This document shows, piece after piece, positions 16,921 to 25,107 of a DNA stretch of 64,000 bases. The notes under the pieces were generated by a model. That model was not told where the DNA came from. It did no database searches and saw only the letters and a program-made list of their open reading frames with translations. The position numbers and the translations under genes were made by a program. Each line of letters starts with the position of its first letter. Positions within the stretch are counted from its first letter, which is position 1. The DNA lies in the NCBI GenBank assembly GCA_951828235.1, contig OX639965.1, forward strand, positions 248,001 to 312,000, in the 5' to 3' direction. This stretch comes from an uncultured Gammaproteobacteria bacterium. GTDB lineage: Bacteria > Pseudomonadota > Gammaproteobacteria > Steroidobacterales > Foliamicaceae.

Positions 16921-18168
16921 TCATGTCGCCGGGCGAATGTTCGCCTTCTCCAGGACACGCTTTCGGTAGAGCAGGCAGAGCAGCACGGTCATCACAATAA
17001 CGCCGGCGCCCAGGATGACCGGCCACGACAAGCCTATGAGCTCGGCCACGATGCCGAAGAAGAAGGTACCCAGTGCCGGACCGCCTCGATTCAGCATGAA
17101 CCAGGAACTCATCACCCTGCCCCGGGTGTCCTCGTCGACTGCGTGCTGCACGAGCGATTGCGACGACACGCTGAAGACCACGTTCATGAAGCCGAGCACG
17201 GCCAGAAAGGCGCCCGCCACCCAGTATTCGCGCACCAGCGCAAACGAAGTCGCGGCCGCGGCAACGGCGAGACTGCTCAGCAATACGACTTTCATAAGAC
17301 CGCCTGAGTGCTGTAACCGCGTCATGGACAGGCCGCCGAGGATGCTCCCTGCGGCGCTCATGGAGATCAATATGGACAGCCCCGCCATACCCTGGGCGAA
17401 CACGGTATCCACATAGGCGGGCAGCATGAACATGATCGGGCGGGCAAACAGGACCATCACGGCCGCGAGAATGACCGTCATGAGAATGGTCTTGTTGCGG
17501 CCGAGATAGGTCATCCCCTCGATCGCCTCGCTGAAAGCCCCGGACTTGCGCCCCCTGGGGCCGGCGGTACGGCCCGCCAGGTCCGGCAGTCGAATCGCCG
17601 CAATGCAGGAAATGAAGACCAGAAAGCTCAAGGCGTTCACCAGCATCGCCAGGCCGATCCCGCTGAACGCAACGACCACGCCGGAGAGGATGGGACCGAG
17701 CAGTCGGGCCACGTGCAGGCTGATGTTGCCGACGGCTATGGCCGCGGTCTGCTGCACCGCCGGCACGAGCCTCGGCACCACGGCCAGTTTCGCCGGTTGC
17801 CCGAGCGACTGAGACATCGCCTGCAACGCCCGGATAATGCAGATGACGACAACATTGAGATGGCCGGTGGCGTAGATGGCGAACATGGCGAGCGCGCAGA
17901 GAAGGCCGCCGCCGTTGCTGAAGAGAATGAGCCGGCGCCGATCCAGGCGGTCCGCCAGCACGCCCCCCAGGGGACTGACCAGAAAAATCGGCACGAATTG
18001 AGACGCCGCCACGATCCCCAGCCACACCGTGGAATGGGTCAGTTCCCAGATCAGCCAGGACACCGCCACCAGCTGAATCCAGTTCCCGGTAAGCGACAGC
18101 ACATTGCCCACCGAAAACAGGGCAAAGTTCCGATTGCCGTAAAGCTGCCTTACGGTTGAGATTTTCAT
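16921..18168 (-). CDS. Major facilitator superfamily transporter (DHA3/EntS-like)
   Basis: 415 aa inner-membrane transporter with about twelve hydrophobic segments. The loop GGVLADRLDRRRLILFSNG between helices 2 and 3 is the MFS signature, and the symmetry-related DEDTRGRVMSSWFMLNRGG lies in the second half. The N-terminal LYGNRNFALFSVGNVLSLTGNW is typical of the DHA3 group, which includes the enterobactin exporter EntS and macrolide exporters. It could export a metabolite or toxic intermediate, or import a substrate. It is the first gene of a two-gene unit with the cysteine-less nitrilase and is divergent from the TonB receptor at 18243, with 74 bp between start codons. Confidence 0.92.
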   Translation of the reverse strand: MKISTVRQLYGNRNFALFSVGNVLSLTGNWIQLVAVSWLIWELTHSTVWLGIVAASQFVPIFLVSPLGGVLADRLDRRRLILFSNGGGLLCALAMFAIYATGHLNVVVICIIRALQAMSQSLGQPAKLAVVPRLVPAVQQTAAIAVGNISLHVARLLGPILSGVVVAFSGIGLAMLVNALSFLVFISCIAAIRLPDLAGRTAGPRGRKSGAFSEAIEGMTYLGRNKTILMTVILAAVMVLFARPIMFMLPAYVDTVFAQGMAGLSILISMSAAGSILGGLSMTRLQHSGGLMKVVLLSSLAVAAAATSFALVREYWVAGAFLAVLGFMNVVFSVSSQSLVQHAVDEDTRGRVMSSWFMLNRGGPALGTFFFGIVAELIGLSWPVILGAGVIVMTVLLCLLYRKRVLEKANIRPAT

Positions 18169-18242
18169 CGCTTTCCAAGTCTAAACGGCGCTTCTGACAG
18201 GGGTGATATATACTGTTTTACCCGTAGACCGAGGCTGCTGCC

Positions 18243-20735
18243 ATGAGGAAGTTCCCTTCTGCTTGTGGACATGCAAGACCCTTCGCCCTCGGATCGATCC
18301 TGTTGCCCCTTTCGGTGGCCCTGCTGGCGACAAGCTTGATACCGCTTTCAAGTGTGAGCGCACAGGAGGCGATACTGGAGGAAATCATCGTGACAGCGCG
18401 TAAGCGCGAGGAGCGGCTGCTCGATATTCCCCTTTCCGTGCAGGCCTTCACCGCGGAGGAATTGGCAGCGGCCGGCATTGCCGACCTCGAAGATCTCACT
18501 CTGTTCTCCCCTGGGCTCGACTACAACAGCCAGTCCAGCACTCAGTACGCTGGCCGCTACGTAACGTCGATCCGTTTCCGGGGATTGACAACGCAAAGCA
18601 CACTGCCGTCCAACCAGGTAGGCTCACTGTTCGTCGACGGTGTCTACGTCCTGGGCGGGGCACAATCCATCGGCCTGGAAGATGTCGAGCGCGTCGAAGT
18701 CATCAGAGGCCCGCAGGCAGCGCACTTCGGTCGATCTACGTTCGGGGGCGCCATCAACTACATTACGGCTGATCCGTCCGATAGATTAAGCGGCAGGTTC
18801 TCCGCGGAGTACAGTTCCGATTACGGCAGCTACCGGGCTTCCGCCATGATCGAAGGACCTGTCGTGGAAGGCCTGATAAGCGGACGTATGACCGCATCGG
18901 GCTTCGTGAACGGCGCCTTTGAGACCGCCACCGATGGCGGCAAACTCGGAGAGGAAACTTCCGATGCCATCCATGCCAGCTTGCTCTTTACGCCATCGGA
19001 AACCGCACGAATCAAGTTGCGCGCCTCCTTTATCGAAGACGAAGACACACAGCCGGCCACCACCACGATCCAGTTCTTCACGAAGAGCAACTGCGCGGCA
19101 GGGACACCGCTGAATGTTCTGGATGCCTCGGGCACATCGAGGAACGTCACTCTGCAGGCTGATTACTGGTGCGGTGGATTACCGGAAGACGTGCGGGTTA
19201 CTGCCAACACGACGTTTACGACGTTCCCGGCAGTCGGCCCATTTCCCGAAGTGGATATCCGCTCCCTGTTCGTGGAGAACAGCCTGGGAATCCCCGAAAT
19301 CGACGAGGCGCCCTACCTGGATCACTTTGGACTACGCCGACAGACGCTCAGACTCGCGGTAACCTTCGATGTCGAAGCCTCCGAAAGTCTGAGCGTATCG
19401 GGCAATCTGGCATTTAACGAACAGGACATCCGGCAAATCGCCGATCGTGACTTTACGGATGCGGAATCGGTCTACATGGCCCCGCCGAACGCGTTTGAGG
19501 ATTATTCCGGAGAGATTCGCGTACGCTACAACGCCGGCGGCAGGTTGCGCGGTCTGGTGGGCGTGAACTACTACCGGCAGGAGATTCGGGCTGCGTTCGC
19601 AAATGCCGTCGAGGCGACCAACGAACTTTCACTGGATATCCTGCCCGTGCCTTTTTCGCTTCGTGTAGTGGGAGCACAGAACTCGGGCAACGACGACGAC
19701 AGGATCGAGACCTTCGGCATCTTCGGGTCCCTGGATTACGATCTTACCGAGGATCTGACGGCAACTGCCGAGGGTCGCTGGCAAAGCGACAAGGTCACCA
19801 CCTTCGGCGGCCAGTTCCTCAACCCGGGCGAACCGGAATCACTGACATCGAAGAAGTTTCTTCCACGACTGATTCTGAGCTACCGGCCGCTTGACGACAT
19901 GACGGCCTACGTCAGCTACTCGCAAGGCACGCTGCCCGGTCAGTTCAACGGGACCTTCCGCGCATTGCCGCCGGATGCCCAGGCCACAGTGCAGCAACAG
20001 TTTCCGGGTTTGCAGGAAGCGATTCCCCCCGAAGAACTTGATAACTATGAAGTCGGCCTCAAGCAGGTGCTCTTCGACGGGACGTTCCAGTACGCAGTCG
20101 CGGCGTACTTCATGGACTGGTCCAATATGAAGTCCGCGGTTACGTTTCTCCCGCCCGGCGCGACCGGCCTGCAGGGCGCATTGATTTCGGGCGCATCGGA
20201 CGTGAGCGGTCTTGAACTCCAGGCCGACTGGCGGGTTCTGGACAACTTCCAGTTGGGAGCAACCCTCAATTACACCGATGCCGCGTACAAGGATTTTGCG
20301 ATTTCGGGGGTCAATGCGCTCTTCGGTCTGTCCAACGCCGAGGGGTACCGTGTGGACGGAAACCAGTTGCCGCAATTCCCGGAATGGAGCGGCAGCCTGT
20401 CGGGCACCTATGCAGGAACCCTGAACACGAACTGGGATTGGTACGCGCGCGGGGACATATTGCACCAGGGCAAGGCCTATGCCGATCCGTCGAACCTCAA
20501 CTGGATCAAGGCCTATACGCTGGTCAATTTCAAGTTCGGAATCCGCAGGGAAACAACCACTTTTGAACTGTTTGCCGATAACCTGTTCGATGAGGCGGGT
20601 TGGGCCAGTGGCGGGACGGGGCTGGACCTGGGCGTAGTTCCCGTCCTCTTCTCCAACCTGTTCATTCGCCGCGGCGCCACGGTAACCGCCTTGCGTGGCC
20701 GGGAAATCGGCATGCGCGCCACCTGGAACTTCTGA
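18243..20735 (+). CDS. TonB-dependent outer-membrane receptor
   Basis: 830 aa outer-membrane receptor. The signal peptide ends near VSAQ (about residue 41), followed by the TonB-box-like ILEEIIVTARKREERL. The plug domain has FSPGLDYNSQ, VDGVYVLGGAQS and VEVIRGPQAAHFGRSTFGG. The barrel ends in EIGMRATWNF with a terminal Phe. Relatives with this ARKREERL/DIPLSVQAF opening are common next to catabolic genes in marine and soil proteobacteria, and their ligands are mostly unknown. A -10-like TATACT at 18209-18214 sits upstream without a clear -35 box. Codon use seems slightly less GC-extreme than in the neighbouring genes, which may reflect transfer but is only an impression. Confidence 0.93.
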   Translation: MRKFPSACGHARPFALGSILLPLSVALLATSLIPLSSVSAQEAILEEIIVTARKREERLLDIPLSVQAFTAEELAAAGIADLEDLTLFSPGLDYNSQSSTQYAGRYVTSIRFRGLTTQSTLPSNQVGSLFVDGVYVLGGAQSIGLEDVERVEVIRGPQAAHFGRSTFGGAINYITADPSDRLSGRFSAEYSSDYGSYRASAMIEGPVVEGLISGRMTASGFVNGAFETATDGGKLGEETSDAIHASLLFTPSETARIKLRASFIEDEDTQPATTTIQFFTKSNCAAGTPLNVLDASGTSRNVTLQADYWCGGLPEDVRVTANTTFTTFPAVGPFPEVDIRSLFVENSLGIPEIDEAPYLDHFGLRRQTLRLAVTFDVEASESLSVSGNLAFNEQDIRQIADRDFTDAESVYMAPPNAFEDYSGEIRVRYNAGGRLRGLVGVNYYRQEIRAAFANAVEATNELSLDILPVPFSLRVVGAQNSGNDDDRIETFGIFGSLDYDLTEDLTATAEGRWQSDKVTTFGGQFLNPGEPESLTSKKFLPRLILSYRPLDDMTAYVSYSQGTLPGQFNGTFRALPPDAQATVQQQFPGLQEAIPPEELDNYEVGLKQVLFDGTFQYAVAAYFMDWSNMKSAVTFLPPGATGLQGALISGASDVSGLELQADWRVLDNFQLGATLNYTDAAYKDFAISGVNALFGLSNAEGYRVDGNQLPQFPEWSGSLSGTYAGTLNTNWDWYARGDILHQGKAYADPSNLNWIKAYTLVNFKFGIRRETTTFELFADNLFDEAGWASGGTGLDLGVVPVLFSNLFIRRGATVTALRGREIGMRATWNF

Positions 20736-20829
20736 AGAACCCGAAATTCTCAGCGGCCATGTAAGCGGGCATGCCCGGGGCAGCGAGCACGTGCCTTGCG
20801 GCGCCCTTGCGCTCTAAGATAGCGAACCC

Positions 20830-21576
20830 ATAACCCTTCGCAAGCAAAAGCGCGCGCTCGTTTCGGGGGCCGCTTCGGGGATAGGCCTTGCATGCGCGCG
20901 GAAACTTCGTCGGGACGGCTATGGCGTGCTTGGCATGGACCTCAACGAGGCCGCCGACCCTTCCGTCTTTGAACGCTTCGATAAGGTGGATGTGACCGAC
21001 GAAGATGCCGTGCATGAGTGCGTGCAGGACTTCGGCATCCCTTCAAGAGGCCTGAGCGCGCTCGTTCATTGCGCCGGGATCAGCCAGTATGGCTCGGTGA
21101 CGGAACTGGACTCGCACACTTGGGCCAGTATCCTGCAAGTCAACCTGACCTCGGCCTTCCTGGTTGCCCGCGCCGTCATCCCTCACATGCAGAAACACGG
21201 GGGCGGGGCGATAGTCACCATCGGCAGCGTGTACGGACGCCTTGCGCCGGAAGGAATGAGCGCGTACGCGGCGAGCAAGGCTGGAGTAGCGCAGCTGACC
21301 CGATGTCTTGCCGTGGATTATGCGAGCAGCAACATCCGGGCCAATTGCGTTTGCCCCGGTCTCGTGACGACCCGGATGACCTCGCACCTGAATGCCCCGG
21401 GAAAGGAGAGGATACTGGACGCAACGCTGAAGGCGCGTCCCATGAAGCGCGCCGGGACCCCGGATGAAATCGCCGAAACGGTCGCATTCCTGTGCTCGGA
21501 AGCGGCGAGCTACATCACCGGTCAGAACATATACGTAGACGGCGGTTTCACGACCGGAAAGCAATTGAACCTGTAG
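20830..21576 (+). CDS. Short-chain dehydrogenase/reductase with no canonical start codon
   Basis: 248 codons of a classical NAD(P)-dependent SDR. The cofactor motif SGAASGIG, the NAG-equivalent HCAGIS, the active-site YAASK with preceding Ser (GSVYGR) and the C-terminal [11 protein letters not shown] are all present. The frame is open upstream only to a stop at 20815 and holds no ATG, GTG or TTG before the essential glycine motif. The first canonical start (GTG at 20926) would remove that motif. The residues I-T-L-R-K-Q-K-R fit a normal N-terminus if ATA at 20830 is the start. Either ATA is used, the start was lost by mutation, or the assembly has an error. The substrate is unknown; sugar-acid and alcohol dehydrogenases share this form. 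Confidence 0.7.
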   Translation: MTLRKQKRALVSGAASGIGLACARKLRRDGYGVLGMDLNEAADPSVFERFDKVDVTDEDAVHECVQDFGIPSRGLSALVHCAGISQYGSVTELDSHTWASILQVNLTSAFLVARAVIPHMQKHGGGAIVTIGSVYGRLAPEGMSAYAASKAGVAQLTRCLAVDYASSNIRANCVCPGLVTTRMTSHLNAPGKERILDATLKARPMKRAGTPDEIAETVAFLCSEAASYITGQNIYVDGGFTTGKQLNL

Positions 21577-22048
21577 CCCCGGATCCGGGCTGGCCGGACG
21601 CAGCAATCGCCTCCTTGATCCAGCGCGCCGTGGCCGATGTCCCGATGTGGCGAACCTCGAGCCCCGATTGACTTTCATCCGCCCTGTCCACCAAGGCTTT
21701 GTCGGCCGTTACTAAGGCTGTGCCGGAGGCCTCGGCGCATGCGAGGTAGAGGCAGTCATAAACGGGATGGTCCATTTCAAAGGCCAGATGCGATGCCCGT
21801 TCAATGAGCACTTCGGCAGGATAAAGCGCAATCAGTTCGGTCAAGCTGCGCAATTCATTGAGAAACGGCTCCGGGTCAGCAATTTCGCCCCGGCGTACTT
21901 TCTTCCAGATCGTGTTGGCGAATTCCGGTAGCAATAGATCCGGAGCCTGAAATTCCATGTGCCGAGCCAGCAGTAGCCGTGATTCCCGGGACAAAGATTC
22001 CGCGACAAACCACTTGATAACAATGCTGGCATCGACGGTGATTCTCAA
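21548..22048 (-). CDS. PIN-domain ribonuclease toxin (VapC-like)
   Basis: 166 aa PIN-domain protein, the probable toxin of a VapBC module that cleaves RNA with Mg2+. Acidic residues expected of the active site appear in [21 protein letters not shown] and [14 protein letters not shown], followed by ALVTADKAL. The usual family length is 130-140; here a C-terminal extension of about 25 residues ([16 protein letters not shown] at the end) runs into the 3' end of the convergent SDR gene, overlapping it by 29 bp. The start overlaps the antitoxin stop by 4 bp, the standard coupling. Confidence 0.9.
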   Translation of the reverse strand: MRITVDASIVIKWFVAESLSRESRLLLARHMEFQAPDLLLPEFANTIWKKVRRGEIADPEPFLNELRSLTELIALYPAEVLIERASHLAFEMDHPVYDCLYLACAEASGTALVTADKALVDRADESQSGLEVRHIGTSATARWIKEAIAASGQPGSGATGSIAFRS

Positions 22049-22281
22049 CGCTTGCGGTCCTCGCGAAGCAGTTCGACACTGTCCGTCTGTTTGCGTTCGG
22101 TGGTCAGCGACCGGAGTTGACGTGTGCGATCGCGAAAATCCGCCAAGTGTCCAAGCGGGTCCGCTCGTTGCGTCAATGCATGGCGGATTTCTCCCTCGAG
22201 GGAGCGGTGATTTGCCTTCGCTTGCGCCTTCAAGGTCTCGATTACCCGATCATCCAGGTTGCGGATTGTCAGTGTGCCCAT
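22045..22281 (-). CDS. FitA/VapB-type ribbon-helix-helix antitoxin
   Basis: 78 aa antitoxin of the FitA-like Arc/MetJ group. The N-terminal GTLTIRNLDDRVIETLK and LEGEIRHAL form the expected DNA-binding strand-helix-helix, and the charged C-terminal half would wrap the PIN toxin. ATG 22281 is chosen because GGAG lies a few bases upstream; a longer frame starting at 22335 adds an implausible leader. It is the first gene of the module, with its promoter in the 93-bp gap before the VWA gene's end. It likely represses its own operon. Confidence 0.88.
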   Translation of the reverse strand: MGTLTIRNLDDRVIETLKAQAKANHRSLEGEIRHALTQRADPLGHLADFRDRTRQLRSLTTERKQTDSVELLREDRKR

Positions 22282-22374
22282 TGCAGGTCTCCAAAATGAC
22301 TGCAATATGCTAGCAAACCGATTACATTTGCACAAGCAAGTGCCAATGGAGCGAAAGTGCCCGTTTCTTGGCGC

Positions 22375-23409
22375 CTAGTAACGCGAAGAAAGCGCCACGA
22401 AAGTTCCGCCGTTACGCTCGCACAGCACACGCATCAGGTTGGCGAAATGGGCGGCGCGCTCGATGGCGCCGCTCTCCAGGTGGACCGGAAATCCTACGCC
22501 GTGGATGCGAACCGGGCGATGGCCGTTGTGATTCGGCTTGTTGATGCGGTCCACGTAACGCACCAGTGCCTCGGCCGAGCGTTCGGGAAAGTCGTCGCCA
22601 AATACGTATACGCTCGCCTTTCTGTTGCCGTCATAAAAGGAACTGATGGCCTCTGCGATACCCTCGGCGGGATTGGAATCTGAAAAGGCCCGCCATACCC
22701 GCATACGTTGCATGATCAATCTGCGGAAATCCGGGGTGTCAGGAATCCACTGGCGCGCGAAAGCCGGAAACAGGTAGCGTCCCTCGTCGTTGAGCACCTG
22801 CAATCCCTTCACAATGGGATACACGCGTAAAGTTTCATTTACAAGGCGCTGCACCGCCGGCCATGCGTTCCGCACCATGCTGTCGGAAGTATCGATCACG
22901 AAGATGATGTACTCGGAATCTACGGGTACCCCCACGACCGTGCTGTCCTTGGGCAACGGTGTGTAGCTGGCCAGCAATTGCTGCATTTCGTCCGAGAGGT
23001 CCTGGCGTGCCGTTCGTAGATCGCCCATTTCCGCCCGGTTCGCCACGAGGGCGTCCAAGGTGGCAGTGCGACGAGCTTCGGCTTGTCTGACTTCGCTGCG
23101 CACAAGCCGAACATGCTCAATCCGCCGTCCGGTCTGGGCCCGTATCGGCTCGAGTTCGCGTGCCAGTGTCGAGCGCACGCTTCGCAGCTGGTTCGATTCG
23201 TGCTCCAGCGAGGCGATCGTTTGCTCCAGCTGCAAGCGTTCGCCAGCAGTCCTGATCGGTTCGTGGGATTTGGATACAACAAGCAGCAGTACTACCGCGC
23301 CGAAACCGCAGCTCACCACATCGAGAAACGAAAGATTGAGACCGTTGTTTTGCCGCTTGCGTCGCAGAGCTTTCCCTCCCGGACACTCAATAGTTTGATG
23401 CCTTGGCAA
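22375..23409 (-). CDS. Membrane-anchored coiled-coil von Willebrand A domain protein
   Basis: 344 aa protein. After a basic N-terminus (ALRRKRQNNG) comes one membrane helix (LSFLDVVSCGFGAVVLLLVV), then a coiled coil of roughly 110 residues (QTIASLEHESNQLRS, RRIEHVRLVRSEVRQAE), and then a VWA domain beginning YIIFVIDTSDSM whose DTSDS is a complete MIDAS metal site. The membrane segment resembles the ExbD/TolR-like anchor of proteins usually encoded in small operons with a MotA/TolQ-type partner, but no such partner is nearby. It follows the DUF899 gene after 27 bp on the same strand. I infer a metal-dependent protein-binding role at the periplasmic face; the function is unknown. Confidence 0.78.
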   Translation of the reverse strand: MPRHQTIECPGGKALRRKRQNNGLNLSFLDVVSCGFGAVVLLLVVSKSHEPIRTAGERLQLEQTIASLEHESNQLRSVRSTLARELEPIRAQTGRRIEHVRLVRSEVRQAEARRTATLDALVANRAEMGDLRTARQDLSDEMQQLLASYTPLPKDSTVVGVPVDSEYIIFVIDTSDSMVRNAWPAVQRLVNETLRVYPIVKGLQVLNDEGRYLFPAFARQWIPDTPDFRRLIMQRMRVWRAFSDSNPAEGIAEAISSFYDGNRKASVYVFGDDFPERSAEALVRYVDRINKPNHNGHRPVRIHGVGFPVHLESGAIERAAHFANLMRVLCERNGGTFVALSSRY

Positions 23410-23436
23410 GCGAAAACGACGCGGGGCCAGCGGCGC

Positions 23437-24039
23437 TCAATCCACGACGTTTTCTCCGCCGTCGTCGAGCGCTTCCGGGCGCTTCCAGTAGGAATACTGC
23501 GGGGTCCAGTCCTGCGCGCCCATGCCGGCCAGGGCGAGGAGGCTCCAGAGCGAGCAGTAGAGGTCGCCGGGTCCGAAGACACAGGCGTTGAAGCGCAGAA
23601 CCCGGTCCCCTTCCCGCTTGTAGACGACAGAGCCCGGGTAGTTGTCCTGACCGTCCACGACCGTCTGCTCCCGAATATAGGCGCCGCCGCCGTGCGAGGC
23701 GAGCCGGAAGCGCCAGCCGCGCTCATTGGCGAACCGCCGCTGCAATTCCGGCGGGTCCTTTGACAGCAGCACCACCGACATGGCGTTTTCCAGGTGCGGG
23801 AGAAAGCCGTTGAATCCGTCCGCCCAGACCGTGCAGTAGCGACACCCCTGGCCCATGTTGTGAATCGCCAGCAGCGTGTCCGTGCCGGCGAACAGTTCAA
23901 GCAGGCTCACCTCGCCCGACCCGCTGGCGAAGCGGTAGTCGGGGACCTCGGTGCCTTGGCTGTGCTTCAGGAGCTGCCCGAGCTCACCGGTGAGCTCAAA
24001 GATCTGTTTTTGTATTTCCGCGATTCTTTTTACGCTCAT
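23437..24039 (-). CDS. DUF899-family thioredoxin-fold protein
   Basis: 200 aa protein of the DUF899 (AhpC/TSA-like) family. The core LLAIHNMGQGCRYCTVWADGFN carries a Cys-x-x-Cys, as in thioredoxin-like proteins, and the C-terminal GWRFRLASHGG and DWTPQYSYW segments are typical of the family. An N-terminal helix (RIAEIQKQIFELTGELGQLLK) precedes the fold. No enzyme activity is established that I can assign; a redox or detoxification role is plausible. It stands upstream of the VWA gene and downstream of the OsmC gene on the same strand, so the OsmC-DUF899-VWA order may be one oxidative-stress-related transcription unit. Confidence 0.82.
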   Translation of the reverse strand: MSVKRIAEIQKQIFELTGELGQLLKHSQGTEVPDYRFASGSGEVSLLELFAGTDTLLAIHNMGQGCRYCTVWADGFNGFLPHLENAMSVVLLSKDPPELQRRFANERGWRFRLASHGGGAYIREQTVVDGQDNYPGSVVYKREGDRVLRFNACVFGPGDLYCSLWSLLALAGMGAQDWTPQYSYWKRPEALDDGGENVVD

Positions 24040-24091
24040 CTGACGTCCTTCCTCGTGTGCTGCCGGCGCCTCGCCATTATTTCACTTCACG

Positions 24092-24697
24092 TCAGGAGCC
24101 TTCGCTGTCCCGGGACTCGATCTCGACGCCGTTATGCACCAGCCGCGTTGACCAGGGAATCGGGTTGCGCATGGCATGGTGGGCCATGCAGGAGCCTGCC
24201 GCCTCTTCCAGCAGTGACTGAATCCGCTCCGCGGGCTCGGGGCTGTCGATGATGACGTGAGTCTCGACCATTTCGCACTCGCCCGTGGTCCGATGGCCGA
24301 GCTCGCGCATCGTGCCCAGTGTGGTCATGAACCGCACGCGCTGCTCCAGGCGCATCGAGGTGACCTCGATCCTGCGCGTATTGAGGATGTCGGTCATGTG
24401 CGTCATCAGACAAAAACCGATGCCGGCCGTGAAGAACGCCAGCGGCGGCGGAGCCTGATCGTCACCCACCGGTGGCTGCTCGTCGCAATACAGCGTGACG
24501 GGGCTGAAGCCTGGAATGTTGACCTGCACGGTCCCGGTCTTCTGCTGCTTGCTGTGCGCCTCGGCCACCATGTTGACCTCGAAACGCAGCGGTTCCGGCG
24601 GACGGGATTTTCTGAAGGGGCCGGCCTCGAACTGCTCGGGAACCGGGGTCTGGTCGGCCTGCTCGCCGACGAAGTAGTGCTGTGAGTGGAATTTCAT
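24092..24697 (-). CDS. OsmC-family peroxide-handling protein
   Basis: 201 aa OsmC/Ohr-fold protein. The start is ATG 24697 (MKFHSQHYFVGEQAD); an upstream in-frame start at 24802 would add 35 residues resembling non-coding sequence. The core PPPLAFFTAGIGFCLMTHMTDIL holds the first conserved Cys of the fold, and a second possible Cys lies in AAGSCMAHHAM, so a thiol peroxidase mechanism is possible. The spacing between the two matches OsmC-like proteins more than Ohr. It is the first gene upstream of DUF899 with a 52-bp gap, and divergent from the small coiled-coil protein at 24824. Confidence 0.82.
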   Translation of the reverse strand: MKFHSQHYFVGEQADQTPVPEQFEAGPFRKSRPPEPLRFEVNMVAEAHSKQQKTGTVQVNIPGFSPVTLYCDEQPPVGDDQAPPPLAFFTAGIGFCLMTHMTDILNTRRIEVTSMRLEQRVRFMTTLGTMRELGHRTTGECEMVETHVIIDSPEPAERIQSLLEEAAGSCMAHHAMRNPIPWSTRLVHNGVEIESRDSEGS

Positions 24698-24741
24698 AAC
24701 GTCGGCAAGTCTAAGCGGGCAAGTGAGCAATCGGAAAGCCT

Positions 24742-24766
24742 CCGGGAACGAGGGCGTCCCGCCCGC
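24742..24766 (+). repeat. Dispersed 25-bp palindromic element, copy 1
   Basis: Exact 25-bp match, in the same orientation, to 56865-56889. It opens CCGGGAACGAGG and closes GTCCCGCCCGC, and its core GGGCG-TCC-CGCCC can fold as a small hairpin. It lies in the intergenic space between the divergent OsmC and coiled-coil genes. Confidence 0.75.
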
Positions 24767-24823
24767 CTTGAATCGTTGCTGAGTGGTATAGTTTTCGTGC
24801 AATTCAAAGCCAAGGAGGCTCTC

Positions 24824-25033
24824 ATGGACGGAGAAGTATTAGCAACGGTATTCTCGATCGTGGTCCCCATTCTAGGCGCGATCCTTCTGGTCTGGCGGAA
24901 TCTGCATCAGGATATTTCCGGCCTGGCCAAACGGGTTTCATCGATCGAACAGAGGATTGCCCGCATCGAAGGCTGGCTGGAAGGCTGGCGAACCCCTTTC
25001 CCGCAATCCGAGGGCCAATCCGGCGCCGGTTAG
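24824..25033 (+). CDS. Small membrane-anchored coiled-coil protein
   Basis: 69 aa protein with a strong ribosome-binding site (AAGGAGG) seven bases before ATG 24824. One membrane helix (LATVFSIVVPILGAILLVW) is followed by an amphipathic helix LAKRVSSIEQRIARIEGWLEG. The ending resembles the C-terminus of the hendecad protein at 11335 (MAHMEGLLEGL), so the two are probably paralogues, one with and one without the repeat array. Such small proteins often oligomerise at the membrane; no function is known. Confidence 0.7.
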   Translation: MDGEVLATVFSIVVPILGAILLVWRNLHQDISGLAKRVSSIEQRIARIEGWLEGWRTPFPQSEGQSGAG

Positions 25034-25107
25034 CCGGGCTCCTCGCGGGTCAAAAAGAGCCCGCGCCCGGGGCGGAGCATTAGTCGAGAAGGCGAGGAAA
25101 TGTCGCC

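Noticed and set aside
20766..20777. 12-bp palindrome CGGGCATGCCCG after the second TonB receptor
   Set aside because: Such short GC-rich palindromes are expected by chance here, and there is no T-run or nearby operator context.
24040..24095. CTGACGT ... ACGTCAG inverted arms around the OsmC/DUF899 gap
   Set aside because: The arms are 7 bp and 42 bp apart, and one lies in coding sequence; too weak for an operator or terminator claim.
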